A stretch of 58,884 bases of DNA, from positions 1 to 58,884 of the forward strand of contig JAGYIN010000011.1 of NCBI GenBank assembly GCA_018402665.1, given 5' to 3'. The translations under genes and the position numbers were made by a program. The notes under the pieces were generated by a model. That model searched no databases, was not told the DNA's origin, and saw only the letters and a program-made list of their open reading frames with translations. This DNA comes from Schleiferiaceae bacterium. Its GTDB lineage: Bacteria; Bacteroidota; Bacteroidia; Flavobacteriales; Schleiferiaceae. Below are positions 25,292 through 33,664 of the stretch, piece by piece; within the stretch, counting starts at the first letter, position 1; the number at the start of each line of letters is the position of its first letter.

Positions 25292-27067
25292 ATGAAGAAC
25301 CTGATCGTTTCAGTTTTAGTACTGCTAACGCCTGTGCTGCTCTATAGCCAGGTGGATACACTTTGGACAGCGAATGTCTTAAGTGGTAACTTCCGTTCAA
25401 AAGAGATCAAAACAAAAGCAGATTCACTAGTTGCAAGTCTTAGTAGCGCATCCGCCTACCTAATCAAGGACAGTCGTTTTATAGTAAAGCAATATTCACC
25501 CGGGAGTGTAGTAACTTCTTCTTTTGGAGGTGCTTCGTCAGAGCAAAGTCGTGTTTTATGGGATGGGATAGATATCAGTAGTATGGCTTCGGGTGTGCTC
25601 GACCTAAGTCTAGTTCCTGCCTCAATGCTTAGTACCGCCGTCTTGTACGATGGGATCAACGGTGGTGCGCTTGCCCCTATGGGCTCTGTAGGTGCATTAA
25701 ATCTCTCATCAACACTACCTCAAGGGCGTGGGACGAGCACCCTATTTTCAGCATCGAGCATTGGTGACCGGGGCTTGTTTGCTCATTCTTGGGGTTCCAT
25801 TGGCACAGTGCGGTATCAAAGTTCACTCAGAAGTACAACAGGAACAAACAGTTATCCGTACTCCATAGGGAATTTAAACGGTGTACTTCGCGGGAATGGC
25901 TATTCGGACTTGACCTATCTGCAGTCGTTTCAGGGTAAAGTATCGGGATGGAATTGGCAATCGACCTTATGGTATACGCAGAGTGAAAAAGACAATAGTG
26001 GTTCTGTTCTAACCCCGGGATACGTGAATCATCTCGAAGATGATATGCTGCGCTTTAAGTACGCGATAAGAAACCGTTCGAATCAATGGCAGGTCTATGC
26101 CGGAAGAGAATGGCAGGCTTATACGGATACAAATTCTCCATGGACCATTAAAGATACAAACAGGTATTCACAGGCTACGGTACAGTACTCCCACAGAACA
26201 GCGCAACAGGAGCTTTATTTTACGGCGAATTACTTTAAAGCAGACGGATCGAATCGAAACGCTACAGCCTTTTTGCCGCATGTTTTATATAACCTCAGTC
26301 TTTCGAAAAAGGATAGGGTAGTGCTGAAAGCTGCGGGTTATCAAAACAATGTCCATATGGGAATACATTATGGTCGTACTGATACGCGAGGTGCTATTCA
26401 AAGCCAATTTGCCTTGGGAACCTATTACCGGTTACCCACACTCAATGAACTGTATTGGAGTCCAGGAGGGAATCCAAATTTAGCTGCGGAACGTTCCTAT
26501 GGAATGAAGTATGCGCTACACCGTAAAGGAAAGTGGAATTGGAACGTAACAACGGATCAATTGTACTACGATAAGATGATTCAATGGGCACCCGCCGCGT
26601 CGGGGAATTGGTCGCCGCAGAATTATTACGCTGTCTATACGAGCACAACGACTGCTGCTGTTGCGCAGTCATGGAAAAAATACACTACCAACATGAACCT
26701 GACGCATCAGTATTCCAGAGTTCTTGCTACACTCAATAATGACCCCGCAATTGTAGGGAAATCGCTCATATACAGGCCAACTCTACAAGCGGTCCATACT
26801 TCAGAATTTCACTTGCCCAAGGGCACACTTCAGGTTCGAGCATTTTATACGGGGCTGCGTCATACGCTTCGAGATAATAGCGCAATTGGCGAAATTCCGG
26901 CACAGTATTGGTGTGCATTAGCCTATACCGTTTCAGGGGCAAACAATCGATGGAATCTGTTGCTGCAGATCGATAATGTATTTAACAACGAAAGACAATA
27001 TTATCAGTACTTCCCGATGCCCGGGCGGACATTTCAAGTTCATTTAAAACTCAATTCGAAACAATGA
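25292..27067 (+). CDS. BtuB-like TonB-dependent cobalamin receptor
   Basis: A protein of 591 residues from the ATG at 25292, where a signal peptide begins ('LIVSVLVLLTPVLLYSQ'). An upstream in-frame ATG at 25262 would add ten residues inside the riboswitch platform and is rejected. Residues about 20-145 form the plug ('RVLWDGIDISSMASGVLDLSLVP', 'VGALNLSS'). The rest is an outer-membrane beta barrel that ends in 'MPGRTFQVHLKLNSK', with aromatic residues near the C-terminus. The cobalamin riboswitch upstream assigns the substrate as B12 or a related corrinoid. There is no carboxypeptidase-like N-terminal domain, which makes it a short, BtuB-type receptor. It overlaps the next gene by four bases. 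Confidence 0.9.
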   Translation: MKNLIVSVLVLLTPVLLYSQVDTLWTANVLSGNFRSKEIKTKADSLVASLSSASAYLIKDSRFIVKQYSPGSVVTSSFGGASSEQSRVLWDGIDISSMASGVLDLSLVPASMLSTAVLYDGINGGALAPMGSVGALNLSSTLPQGRGTSTLFSASSIGDRGLFAHSWGSIGTVRYQSSLRSTTGTNSYPYSIGNLNGVLRGNGYSDLTYLQSFQGKVSGWNWQSTLWYTQSEKDNSGSVLTPGYVNHLEDDMLRFKYAIRNRSNQWQVYAGREWQAYTDTNSPWTIKDTNRYSQATVQYSHRTAQQELYFTANYFKADGSNRNATAFLPHVLYNLSLSKKDRVVLKAAGYQNNVHMGIHYGRTDTRGAIQSQFALGTYYRLPTLNELYWSPGGNPNLAAERSYGMKYALHRKGKWNWNVTTDQLYYDKMIQWAPAASGNWSPQNYYAVYTSTTTAAVAQSWKKYTTNMNLTHQYSRVLATLNNDPAIVGKSLIYRPTLQAVHTSEFHLPKGTLQVRAFYTGLRHTLRDNSAIGEIPAQYWCALAYTVSGANNRWNLLLQIDNVFNNERQYYQYFPMPGRTFQVHLKLNSKQ

Positions 27068-28080
27068 AAAAAACATCTTTATTCGCAGTTTTAGGCACAA
27101 TAGTGGGGCTAGGCGCAGGTTGTACTACCGATACTCCCGCAGGAACTTCTGGGGTCTACACGGATTTACATTTAATTTTAAATGAAGGTCCCTTTGGTTC
27201 CGGAACAGGAACCATTACAGCCTACAACGCAGATACGCTGATCCAATCGGCCTTTGCTTTGGAAAATGGCTTCCCTTTAGGAAATGTGGCGCAACACATG
27301 ATTGAATCCGATTCCATGCTGTACATCGCAATGAACAACAGCAATACCATTCACGGTGTAAATCGTAACACGTTAAAGCACAGCTGGTCTGCCACTGTGG
27401 AGCAGCCGCGTTATTTAGCAGCGGATGGAAATCGACTGTTTGTTTCAAATTGGAAGGATTCCTCCATTTACGTACTCGATAAAACGAACGGTAGTTTAGT
27501 AGATAGCATCGACATGGGGCATTTTACGGAGCAGTTGACCATTTATAACAATAAACTCTTCGTTGGAGTAGGAACCTACGAGGGACCGTGGTCATTGGCT
27601 GAGATTGATCTAGGAACATTTGATGTGAAGCATCATACGGTAGGTGATGTACCTAATTCCTTTGCCGTTATTGCGAACGACTTGTACCTGCTTTGTTCGG
27701 GCGACGAAAACTGGGGTATCGGCGATGATACACCAGCAAGTATATGGAAGTATGAAGGAAGTTCAAGCGGCGCAACAGAAGTAGCTTCCCCAAGCAATAT
27801 AGGAACGCACGCTATAGGTTTATCAACGGATGGAACAGATGCTTATTTTTTGAACGCATCTTACGACGGTGCCATTGTGAAATGGACGCCAGGGCAAAAT
27901 TGGCCCAATTCAACTCTAACCTTGCCCGGGGGCTACAATCTAAATGCACACAACGGTAATTTGTATTTCTTTGATGCAAAAGATTACGCGAGCAGTGGCG
28001 AAGTACGTGTATACAATACGACCGGTGCGGTTGTAGAAACCGTACCCGCAGGAGTCATTCCGAGACAGATTATTTATTAA
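27064..28080 (+). CDS. BtuG-like beta-propeller lipoprotein (DUF5074/YncE type)
   Basis: A protein of 338 residues with lipobox 'GLGAGCTTD' (lipidated Cys20). The mature part contains repeated four-strand blades ('LYIAMNNSNTIHGVNRNTLK', 'LFVSNWKDSSIYVLDKTNGSLVDS', 'LYFFDAKDYASSGEVRVYN') as in YncE/DUF5074 seven-blade propellers. In Bacteroides the propeller lipoprotein BtuG caps BtuB and binds cobalamin with very high affinity. Translational coupling to the receptor (ATGA) under a cobalamin riboswitch makes the same role likely here. Binding residues cannot be confirmed by eye. It converges with the DUF6580 gene, overlapping it by four bases. Confidence 0.85.
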   Translation: MKKTSLFAVLGTIVGLGAGCTTDTPAGTSGVYTDLHLILNEGPFGSGTGTITAYNADTLIQSAFALENGFPLGNVAQHMIESDSMLYIAMNNSNTIHGVNRNTLKHSWSATVEQPRYLAADGNRLFVSNWKDSSIYVLDKTNGSLVDSIDMGHFTEQLTIYNNKLFVGVGTYEGPWSLAEIDLGTFDVKHHTVGDVPNSFAVIANDLYLLCSGDENWGIGDDTPASIWKYEGSSSGATEVASPSNIGTHAIGLSTDGTDAYFLNASYDGAIVKWTPGQNWPNSTLTLPGGYNLNAHNGNLYFFDAKDYASSGEVRVYNTTGAVVETVPAGVIPRQIIY

Positions 28081-28601
28081 GCCTTTGCCGTAGCGACTAG
28101 TTTGATCTCTGCAGCATAAGCGATAGCGCTAAACAATGCTGTGGAGATCAATTCTGGCGCATAGAAGGGAATAGCTGCTGCATACGTGGCTGCCAAACCG
28201 GAGGCTGTCCTAGGAAAGAGGCTGAATTCGCTCAAAAATACACCGAGGTTGCTCAACAAGAAAAAACCTATCGATCCAGCGACAAGTGCAACAATACTTT
28301 TTGCACCGGTTTTTGCGTACCGGCCTGCTACTGCATAGAGAATAAATCCAGCATATGTGAATAGCGAGCCTTTGTACATCAATGTGAACGATCCAGAGGG
28401 ATGGATAAAATTATTGATGAATAGGTCGCTAACCATAAGTACCCCAAAGGTCAAAGCAATGATCTTAAAAAGACTCTTGTTTTGATTAGCGCCCATGAAC
28501 GCGAGAGCGCCCATAGCAGTAAAATTAGGGTAATGTGGTGCAATGCGTGAAATGAGCGCTGCGATTACGAGTCCAATTAAAACCTTATTCTTTGCTGTCA
28601 T
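28077..28601 (-). CDS. DUF6580 family membrane protein
   Basis: A protein of 174 residues with five or six membrane helices ('VLIGLVIAALISRIAPHYPNF', 'IALTFGVLMVSDLFINNF', 'TYAGFILYAVAGRYA', 'IVALVAGSIGFFLLSNLGVF', 'LISTALFSAIAYAAEI'). The start 'RIAPHYPNFTAMGALAFMGA' is typical of DUF6580, a family with the look of an ECF-type substrate-binding S component. The family is often encoded near cobalamin genes. Here it converges on the riboswitch-controlled receptor pair from its own promoter (28620-28627), so inner-membrane corrinoid transport is a reasonable guess, not a demonstrated role. Confidence 0.85.
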   Translation of the reverse strand: MTAKNKVLIGLVIAALISRIAPHYPNFTAMGALAFMGANQNKSLFKIIALTFGVLMVSDLFINNFIHPSGSFTLMYKGSLFTYAGFILYAVAGRYAKTGAKSIVALVAGSIGFFLLSNLGVFLSEFSLFPRTASGLAATYAAAIPFYAPELISTALFSAIAYAAEIKLVATAKA

Positions 28602-28619
28602 ATCTCTGTGAATTCTTCA

Positions 28620-28627
28620 CAAATATA
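28620..28627 (-). promoter_or_regulatory. Predicted -7 element for the DUF6580 gene
   Basis: Reverse-strand TATATTTG matches exactly and lies 18 bases before the ATG at 28601, leaving a short leader. Confidence 0.55.
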
Positions 28628-28634
28628 CGTTGAC

Positions 28635-28991
28635 TTACGCTTCTTTGGTATAGGTTTCCCATGTTCCGTTTGGATTTAATACCAACAATTTTTGTTTTAC
28701 AGCTTGCGAAGGAGTAGGGGTTGGCTCCGGTGCTTTGATGGGTTGCACGGGAATTACTTCTTTAAGCGCCATGCTGCGGCTCTTAGACCGCTCACCGGTG
28801 AGAATAAAACGAATATCTAAATCATCGTCAAAAGCGCACAATTTCTGAATGAGTTGCAGGTTGGGTTTGTTCCGCCCGTTTAAAATATGAACTAGAGTAG
28901 GGCGGTTCATGCCAAGCGCATGTGCCATGCTAGACGGTGAGTGTCCCTCCCGTTCCATGTAGGCTTTTAAACGCTGTACAATCTCTTCCAT
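28635..28991 (-). CDS. XRE-family transcriptional regulator
   Basis: A protein of 118 residues from the ATG at 28991 ('MEEIVQRLKAYMEREGHS'). An upstream in-frame start at 29015 would overlap the promoter and is rejected. Residues 5-60 form a Cro/C1 HTH ('SPSSMAHALGMNRPTLVHILNGRNKPNLQLIQKL'), the type common in Bacteroidota. The C-terminal 60 residues are a Pro-rich linker ('PEPTPTPSQ') and a short tail. A -7 element lies five bases before the ATG and an inverted repeat sits just upstream of it, which suggests autorepression. Targets unknown; no toxin gene is adjacent. Confidence 0.85.
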   Translation of the reverse strand: MEEIVQRLKAYMEREGHSPSSMAHALGMNRPTLVHILNGRNKPNLQLIQKLCAFDDDLDIRFILTGERSKSRSMALKEVIPVQPIKAPEPTPTPSQAVKQKLLVLNPNGTWETYTKEA

Positions 28992-28996
28992 AGTTA

Positions 28997-29004
28997 CAAA
29001 TGTA
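28997..29004 (-). promoter_or_regulatory. Predicted -7 element for the XRE regulator, leaderless geometry
   Basis: Reverse-strand TACATTTG is separated from the ATG at 28991 by TAACT. It decides the start codon, because a longer frame would place this element inside the coding region. Confidence 0.6.
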
Positions 29005-29010
29005 ATCAAA

Positions 29011-29024
29011 TTCACACATGTGAA
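29011..29024. repeat. Inverted repeat, possible operator of the XRE regulator
   Basis: TTCAC-ACAT-GTGAA is a dyad placed 6 bases upstream of the -7 element, in the spacer toward -33. A bound repressor there would block the promoter. It is a short dyad and could be chance. Confidence 0.4.
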
Positions 29025-29147
29025 ACAAGGTGTTACAGTTGTGTTTTTATGAAATCTAGATCATCGTATTGTAAAAACCTAGAACGGAAGTAAAGATTCA
29101 CATAATAGTTGTTAAAATACTGAAGTACAGATATTTAAAACTATAAT

Positions 29148-30122
29148 CTATAATGTTTCACGGTGTAAAAACAGCGCTGTTCCGTTTGCATTGTAGAGGC
29201 CTACACGGAGCGTACCACCCATTTCCTCTAAAAGTTTCAATTGTAACACTCCGAAATGTTGTGTATCGGTGGTCTTTTCGTGTATTCGCGTCCTGTTCAT
29301 TTCATCGTGGTGGGGATGGGCATTTGCCGTAAGCGGCGAGGCGCAGACTTCTAGAATGGATGTGCCGCTAATCACTATTTCATTGATTTCACCACTGTGG
29401 CGATCTCCCGTCAGTACAACAGGTCTTCCAGGCGAACTGGAGAGCCATTGCAGCAACAAATCACGTTCATCAGGGTAATTACTCATATTCTCAAATACCT
29501 TCGCCGTGTTTAAAAGCTGTCCTCCCATACAAATGATGTGGACTTGCGCTGTGGAATGGTTCAATGCGTTTTGGAACCAATTCAATTGTTCAGCGCCAAA
29601 AACTGTGGCATTCGCTGAATCTTTATGTGTTCTAAAACTTCGATTGTCCAAGAGAAAGAGATCAACTTGACCCTCTGCAAGCACCTTACGCCCGTAATAG
29701 CTTTTGGTGTTGGGTTGGGGATAATCAGGTTTCCAGAAGTCTTTGAATGCACGCATGGTGGTTGGAAAGCCAGAAAAATTCGATAGATCGCAGTCGTTTG
29801 GGCCTGCATCGTGATCGTCCCAAATCGCCAAATGATGGCTTTTACTCAATAGGTCTTCGAAAACCGGCGTAGCGAAAACCGAAGTATAGCGCGCCATTGT
29901 GCTATCGTAGCTGTTCCATTGCCCATTTTTGAGATAGATGTTGTCTCCAAGCCAAATGAAGTAATCAAGGCTATCCAATGCCGTATTAAGCGTAGGCAGA
30001 AGATGTTGGGTTTGATCGGGTTCATTGCAGCTTCCAAAACCAATGTTCAAGACCTTTTCTTCTTTAGTGCAGGCTGAGTTCAGTACTAGCGCCGTGAGGC
30101 AGACGAGCGTAATTTTTTTCAT
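29148..30122 (-). CDS. PhoD-like metallophosphatase lipoprotein
   Basis: A protein of 324 residues with signal 'LVLNSACTKEE' (lipidated Cys19). It belongs to the alkaline phosphatase D/metallophosphatase fold: 'GFGSCNEPDQ' (the family 'GSC' start), metal site 'YFIWLGDNIYL', 'AIWDDHDAGPNDCD' and 'VVLTGDRHSGEI'. Such enzymes hydrolyse phosphomonoesters or diesters at the cell surface or in the periplasm. It is near the family minimum length because no N-terminal PhoD domain is present. Its neighbours do not specify the substrate. Confidence 0.9.
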   Translation of the reverse strand: MKKITLVCLTALVLNSACTKEEKVLNIGFGSCNEPDQTQHLLPTLNTALDSLDYFIWLGDNIYLKNGQWNSYDSTMARYTSVFATPVFEDLLSKSHHLAIWDDHDAGPNDCDLSNFSGFPTTMRAFKDFWKPDYPQPNTKSYYGRKVLAEGQVDLFLLDNRSFRTHKDSANATVFGAEQLNWFQNALNHSTAQVHIICMGGQLLNTAKVFENMSNYPDERDLLLQWLSSSPGRPVVLTGDRHSGEINEIVISGTSILEVCASPLTANAHPHHDEMNRTRIHEKTTDTQHFGVLQLKLLEEMGGTLRVGLYNANGTALFLHRETL

Positions 30123-30185
30123 AGCGTGTAGTATTCGATGGGCAATTCGCCTTTGTGCGTTAACTTCACCTTTAAAATTACGGCA

Positions 30186-31240
30186 ATGTTCACAGCCTCC
30201 GATTCTAAATATTTATCTGATAACCAGTGGTATATGGCATACAACGAATTGTTGGCAGCCTTTAATTGGGAAATAATTGGTTATTCATCTGAGGAACGGC
30301 CCATTTTAAATACTACGTTGGGCTCAGGTTCGCGTAGCATCTGTATGTGGGCGGGTATGCACGGTAATGAGACTACAGGTGTGTTCATGTTGCTTTCGCT
30401 CATTGATCTCTACACACGCAAGAAAATTGATTTAAGCGCCTTTTCTATACATATCATACCGGTCATTAATCCAGATGCATATGTTCGATTCACTCGTCGA
30501 AACGGACTTTCCATCGATTTGAATCGAGATTTCAGAGCCTTTCAAACTATTGAGAGCGCTAAGCTCATTGGATGGATAAATGAAATCACGAATTGTGTCT
30601 TAATCTGCACGATCAGCGTTCTATTTTTCACGTGAATAAGGAGCCTGCGTATACGTCATTTTTAGTTCCTTCTGCTGACGAATCCCGGGCGATGACTCCA
30701 CTGCGCAGGGCAGTAATGAATCGAGTGGGTAATGCGCTTCGAACAATGGGGGTGCCGTTAGAGGGAATTGGACGTTACAGCGACGAATTTTACCCCACGG
30801 CAGTAGGGGATTACCTTATGGCGCAGGGAATCCCTAATGTGCTTTTTGAAAGTGGGGTAAGTGTGGACGATTTTGAGCGCATGAAAGCGCGTCTATTTGG
30901 ATTAAATGCTATGGTTGCATTGTTGCATGCGGACGATGAGCCCTCAGCGGTTTATGATGCATTGCCGCAGAATAAAGAAGGCCAGTTAGAGTGGGTGTTT
31001 ATGGGTGTTTTATATGCTAGAATGCGCGTAGATATTGCTGTTAAAAGAGTCTATTATGTGAACGGCCATGCGCAAGGGATGTATTATATGGTGGATGAAT
31101 TAGGTGATTTAGCATCGCGTCCACGCATGAAAGAGACTGACGGAGCGGCAATGGCCTTATCCGCTCCTTTGATTATCGGGCAGCCTATAACAGCGGTCTT
31201 GGGAGAAGTGGTTTTTGAAAATGGATTGATTGTAGGTTAA
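30186..31240 (+). pseudogene. M14 zinc carboxypeptidase, split by a frameshift
   Basis: Two overlapping frames together make one M14-type carboxypeptidase. The first (30186-30635) has zinc ligands in 'MHGNETTG' and the substrate-binding 'SIDLNRDF', then loses homology after 'WINEIT' and stops at 30635. The second continues in the -1 frame from about 30593 with 'CLNLHDQRSIF', which carries the third zinc His, through 'GVPLEGIGRYSDEFYPTAVGDYLMAQGIPNVLFESG' to a stop at 31240. The junction is almost seamless around 30590-30597, consistent with a single missing base. All catalytic features survive across the two parts. Causes could be a recent inactivating mutation, a sequencing error, or recoding; no slippery heptamer is visible. 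The first frame could start at 30138, but the ATG at 30186 fits the family better. Confidence 0.8.
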
Positions 31241-31267
31241 ACTCCCCAACAGCTGCGCTGGGGAGTT
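31240..31267. terminator. Hairpin between convergent genes
   Basis: AACTCCCCA and TGGGGAGTT form a 9-bp perfect stem with a 10-base loop, between the carboxypeptidase stop and the ssb stop. The T tract is weak on both strands (TTCTT / TTTAACC), so termination may be inefficient. Confidence 0.6.
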
Positions 31268-31275
31268 CTTACTAG

Positions 31276-31611
31276 TTAAGCGTCTGTGGGCTTTTTACTG
31301 AGTAATAGCAGATCCTTAGCCACAACTTCAGTAAAGTACTTTTTCTGTCCTTCTGTGTCTTCATAGCTTCGAGTAACCAGTCTACCAGCTATTCCCACTT
31401 TATCACCTTTTTTAAGGTACTCATTCATGGTTTGCGCTAGTTTACCCCAGGCAACCACATTGTGCCAGTCGGTCATGGTCTTTTTAGTGCCTTCGGCATC
31501 TTTGTAGACCGTGTTCGTTGCTAGGCTAAAAGAAGTACGGAGCGTGTTGTTGATCTGTTTGGATTCTGGAGCCATTCCTAGATTCCCAATTAATTGAACA
31601 TGATTTTCCAT
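31276..31611 (-). CDS. Single-stranded DNA-binding protein, short form
   Basis: A protein of 111 residues from the ATG at 31611 ('MENHVQLIGNLGMAPE'). A longer frame to 31668 adds an unconserved hydrophobic tail and is rejected. The OB fold covers the whole protein ('FSLATNTVYKD', 'TDWHNVVAWGKLAQTMNEYLKKGDKVGIAGRLVTRSYED', 'YFTEVVAKDLLLL'). It lacks the flexible linker and acidic DDDIPF-type tip that bind partner proteins, so it is probably a secondary SSB rather than the essential one. It stands alone behind the ACT-like gene on the same strand. Confidence 0.92.
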   Translation of the reverse strand: MENHVQLIGNLGMAPESKQINNTLRTSFSLATNTVYKDAEGTKKTMTDWHNVVAWGKLAQTMNEYLKKGDKVGIAGRLVTRSYEDTEGQKKYFTEVVAKDLLLLSKKPTDA

Positions 31612-31692
31612 AATAATGGTTTTAAAGATTAGTCCAATTAATCTGGTAAGAGTGCCTGGTATTTGCAAATAATGTGAAAAACTAAAGGTTTT

Positions 31693-32352
31693 CTACAGCG
31701 GCTTTTTGATGGTGTTTATAGTTGCAAATGCGGCATTCACGTCTTTATTGTGTACAATGAAGGTCGCTTCATTAGTGGTAGATATAATTTCTTTGATGGG
31801 AACACCTGCAGAGGCGATGTGCTTGAAGAAAAAGTAATACAGACCAATAACCTCCGAACTGCTATCGGGTAAACGCAGTGTGATGGAGCTTAAATCCATG
31901 GCTCGATCCAGTAATTTTTCACCGATCATGGCTTTTTCAAGAGCAAGCGTATAATCTTCACTTACCACCACAGTAGTTTCTTCCATACCTCCGGTGAAGC
32001 TGTGAAAACCGCTGGGTAGATCCGCGATATGGGTGATGAATTTCGCCTGTTTTGAGGGCAATGCTGGTGTTTTCTTATAGGTATAGGCTACTAGATTTGA
32101 ACGAACGATAATGTCGCCTAAGGTCCCAATGAACTGTTGCAGTTTATGCTGCATTTTTAGTTGAAGACGCGGCTCTCGTCTACGAATTGCCATGACCACT
32201 GCACTTTCTTTGATTTCCTTTCCGGTAAGGTGTTCTATGTCGTGCTTAATTAATCGGGCAAGAGAGCTGAGATTGATCAGGTCTTCTCCTAAAGCCTCTT
32301 CGATAAAGGGGCGTTTGCGAAGGCATTCTTCCAGTGCTTCTCTTAAGTTCAT
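31693..32352 (-). CDS. ACT-like domain regulatory protein
   Basis: A protein of 219 residues in a family common in Bacteroidota but without an assigned role. The N-terminal 60 residues are helical ('LREALEECLRKRPFIEEALGEDLINLSSLARLI') with an HTH-like feel. The C-terminal half resembles an ACT repeat pair as in aspartate kinases ('TTVVVSEDYTLALEKAM', 'GLYYFFFKHIASAGVPIKEIISTTNEATFIVHNKDVNAAFATI'). ACT domains bind small ligands such as amino acids. It has its own promoter (32372-32379) and lies divergent from the flavoprotein gene. Confidence 0.75.
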   Translation of the reverse strand: MNLREALEECLRKRPFIEEALGEDLINLSSLARLIKHDIEHLTGKEIKESAVVMAIRRREPRLQLKMQHKLQQFIGTLGDIIVRSNLVAYTYKKTPALPSKQAKFITHIADLPSGFHSFTGGMEETTVVVSEDYTLALEKAMIGEKLLDRAMDLSSITLRLPDSSSEVIGLYYFFFKHIASAGVPIKEIISTTNEATFIVHNKDVNAAFATINTIKKPL

Positions 32353-32371
32353 CTTTCAGTAGATTTGTTTG

Positions 32372-32379
32372 CAAATATA
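32372..32379 (-). promoter_or_regulatory. Predicted -7 element for the ACT-like gene
   Basis: Reverse-strand TATATTTG is an exact match, 19 bases before the ATG at 32352. Confidence 0.55.
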
Positions 32380-32425
32380 CATTAATGTTATTTTTTAAAC
32401 ATCTCTTTTGTGCATCACTTTGTCG

Positions 32426-32433
32426 TAATTTTG
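32426..32433 (+). promoter_or_regulatory. Predicted -7 element for the flavoprotein gene, leaderless geometry
   Basis: TAATTTTG ends four bases (GACC) before the GTG start at 32438. Confidence 0.55.
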
Positions 32434-32437
32434 GACC

Positions 32438-33664
32438 GTGTCAGAACAGGTAATAATTATTGGAGGCGGTGCTGCGGGATATTTCGCGGCTATAGCATGT
32501 GCAGAGGCACAACCGGAAGCAAATATTGTCATTCTTGAAAAAGGAAAAGACGTTTTGGGGAAGGTATTAATCTCTGGTGGCGGCCGTTGCAATGTGACGA
32601 ATGCTTGTTTTGATCCTCGTGAATTGGTCACGCATTACCCGAGAGGTGAGAAAGAATTATTGGGGCCGTTTCACAAATTCCAACCGGGCGATACCATGGA
32701 GTGGTTTGCTGATCGCGGGGTAGAGTTAAAAATTGAACCCGATAACCGCGTTTTTCCCGTTACAGATTCTTCTGCGACCATTGCAGACTGTCTTAAAGAA
32801 ATTGCAGATGCCACTGGAATTAAGGTGTATACGAGCTCTGGGGTAAAGTCTTTTACTCAGCGTGAAGATGAACGTTGGGAAGTGCTTACTACACACGGAC
32901 AAATCTATATCGCGGACCAATTAATGATCGGAGCCGGATCTTCAAAAGCCGTTTGGGATAACCTCAAAAAATTGGGTCATAAAATAGTTACACCCGTTCC
33001 ATCGTTGTTCACTTTCAATAGCAAAGATGAACGCATTAAAGGCTTAAGTGGCATAAGTCTTCCGAATGCTACTGTTCAAGTTGCCGCTTCAGATCTTGAG
33101 GCTTCTGGGCCATTACTCATTACACATTGGGGTTTTTCTGGGCCAGCAATCTTGCGTCTTAGCGCTTGGGGAGCCAGAGAGCTTAATGATCGTTTCTACC
33201 GGTTCCCAATTATGATTAATTGGATCGGTCGTGATGAAGAGGAGGTGCTGGCAGATTTCAATGAAGAAAAGAAGCACAACGGTAAAAAAAGAATCGGAAA
33301 CCATGCACATTATGGGATTCCGTTACGCCTTTGGAAGTCAATGGTAGCAGCGGCTGGAATAAAAAGTACAGCAACGTGGGGCGATCTAGCAGGAAAAGAC
33401 CTGAAGCAGTTAGCTTCGGAACTCTGTTGTGCCGTTTTCCAAATTTCTGGGAAGAGCACCTTTAAAGATGAATTTGTAACGGCAGGTGGTGTAGACCTTC
33501 GCGATGTCGACTTTAAGTCCTTCAGTTCACGGGTTTGCACGAACCTCTATTTTGCCGGCGAAATCCTAGATATTGATGGGATCACAGGAGGATTCAATTT
33601 TCAAGCGGCTTGGACGGGCGGTTTTTTGGCAGGAAATGCCATGGCAGGCTATCCTTTAGAGTAA
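32438..33664 (+). CDS. HI0933-family FAD/NAD(P)-dependent flavoprotein
   Basis: A protein of 408 residues starting with GTG. The N-terminal dinucleotide fold 'IIGGGAAGYFAAIACAEAQPEANIVILEKG' binds FAD. 'VLISGGGRCNVTNAC' is the HI0933/YhiN signature, and the C-terminal 'TAGGVDLRDVDFKSFSSR' and 'GEILDIDGITGGFNFQAAW' complete the family. Members are soluble oxidoreductases of uncertain function. The start is set by a -7 element only four bases upstream, so the GTG would be at or next to the transcript's 5' end. The gene overlaps the convergent gene at its 3' end by nine bases. Confidence 0.92.
   Translation: MSEQVIIIGGGAAGYFAAIACAEAQPEANIVILEKGKDVLGKVLISGGGRCNVTNACFDPRELVTHYPRGEKELLGPFHKFQPGDTMEWFADRGVELKIEPDNRVFPVTDSSATIADCLKEIADATGIKVYTSSGVKSFTQREDERWEVLTTHGQIYIADQLMIGAGSSKAVWDNLKKLGHKIVTPVPSLFTFNSKDERIKGLSGISLPNATVQVAASDLEASGPLLITHWGFSGPAILRLSAWGARELNDRFYRFPIMINWIGRDEEEVLADFNEEKKHNGKKRIGNHAHYGIPLRLWKSMVAAAGIKSTATWGDLAGKDLKQLASELCCAVFQISGKSTFKDEFVTAGGVDLRDVDFKSFSSRVCTNLYFAGEILDIDGITGGFNFQAAWTGGFLAGNAMAGYPLE

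Noticed and set aside
28635-28991. Toxin-antitoxin module
   Set aside because: The XRE protein resembles an antitoxin, but neither neighbour looks like a toxin; the next gene is a DUF6580 membrane protein.
30560-30640. Programmed -1 frameshift in the carboxypeptidase
   Set aside because: No X-XXY-YYZ slippery heptamer and no clear downstream stimulatory hairpin at the junction; mutation or sequence error is more likely.
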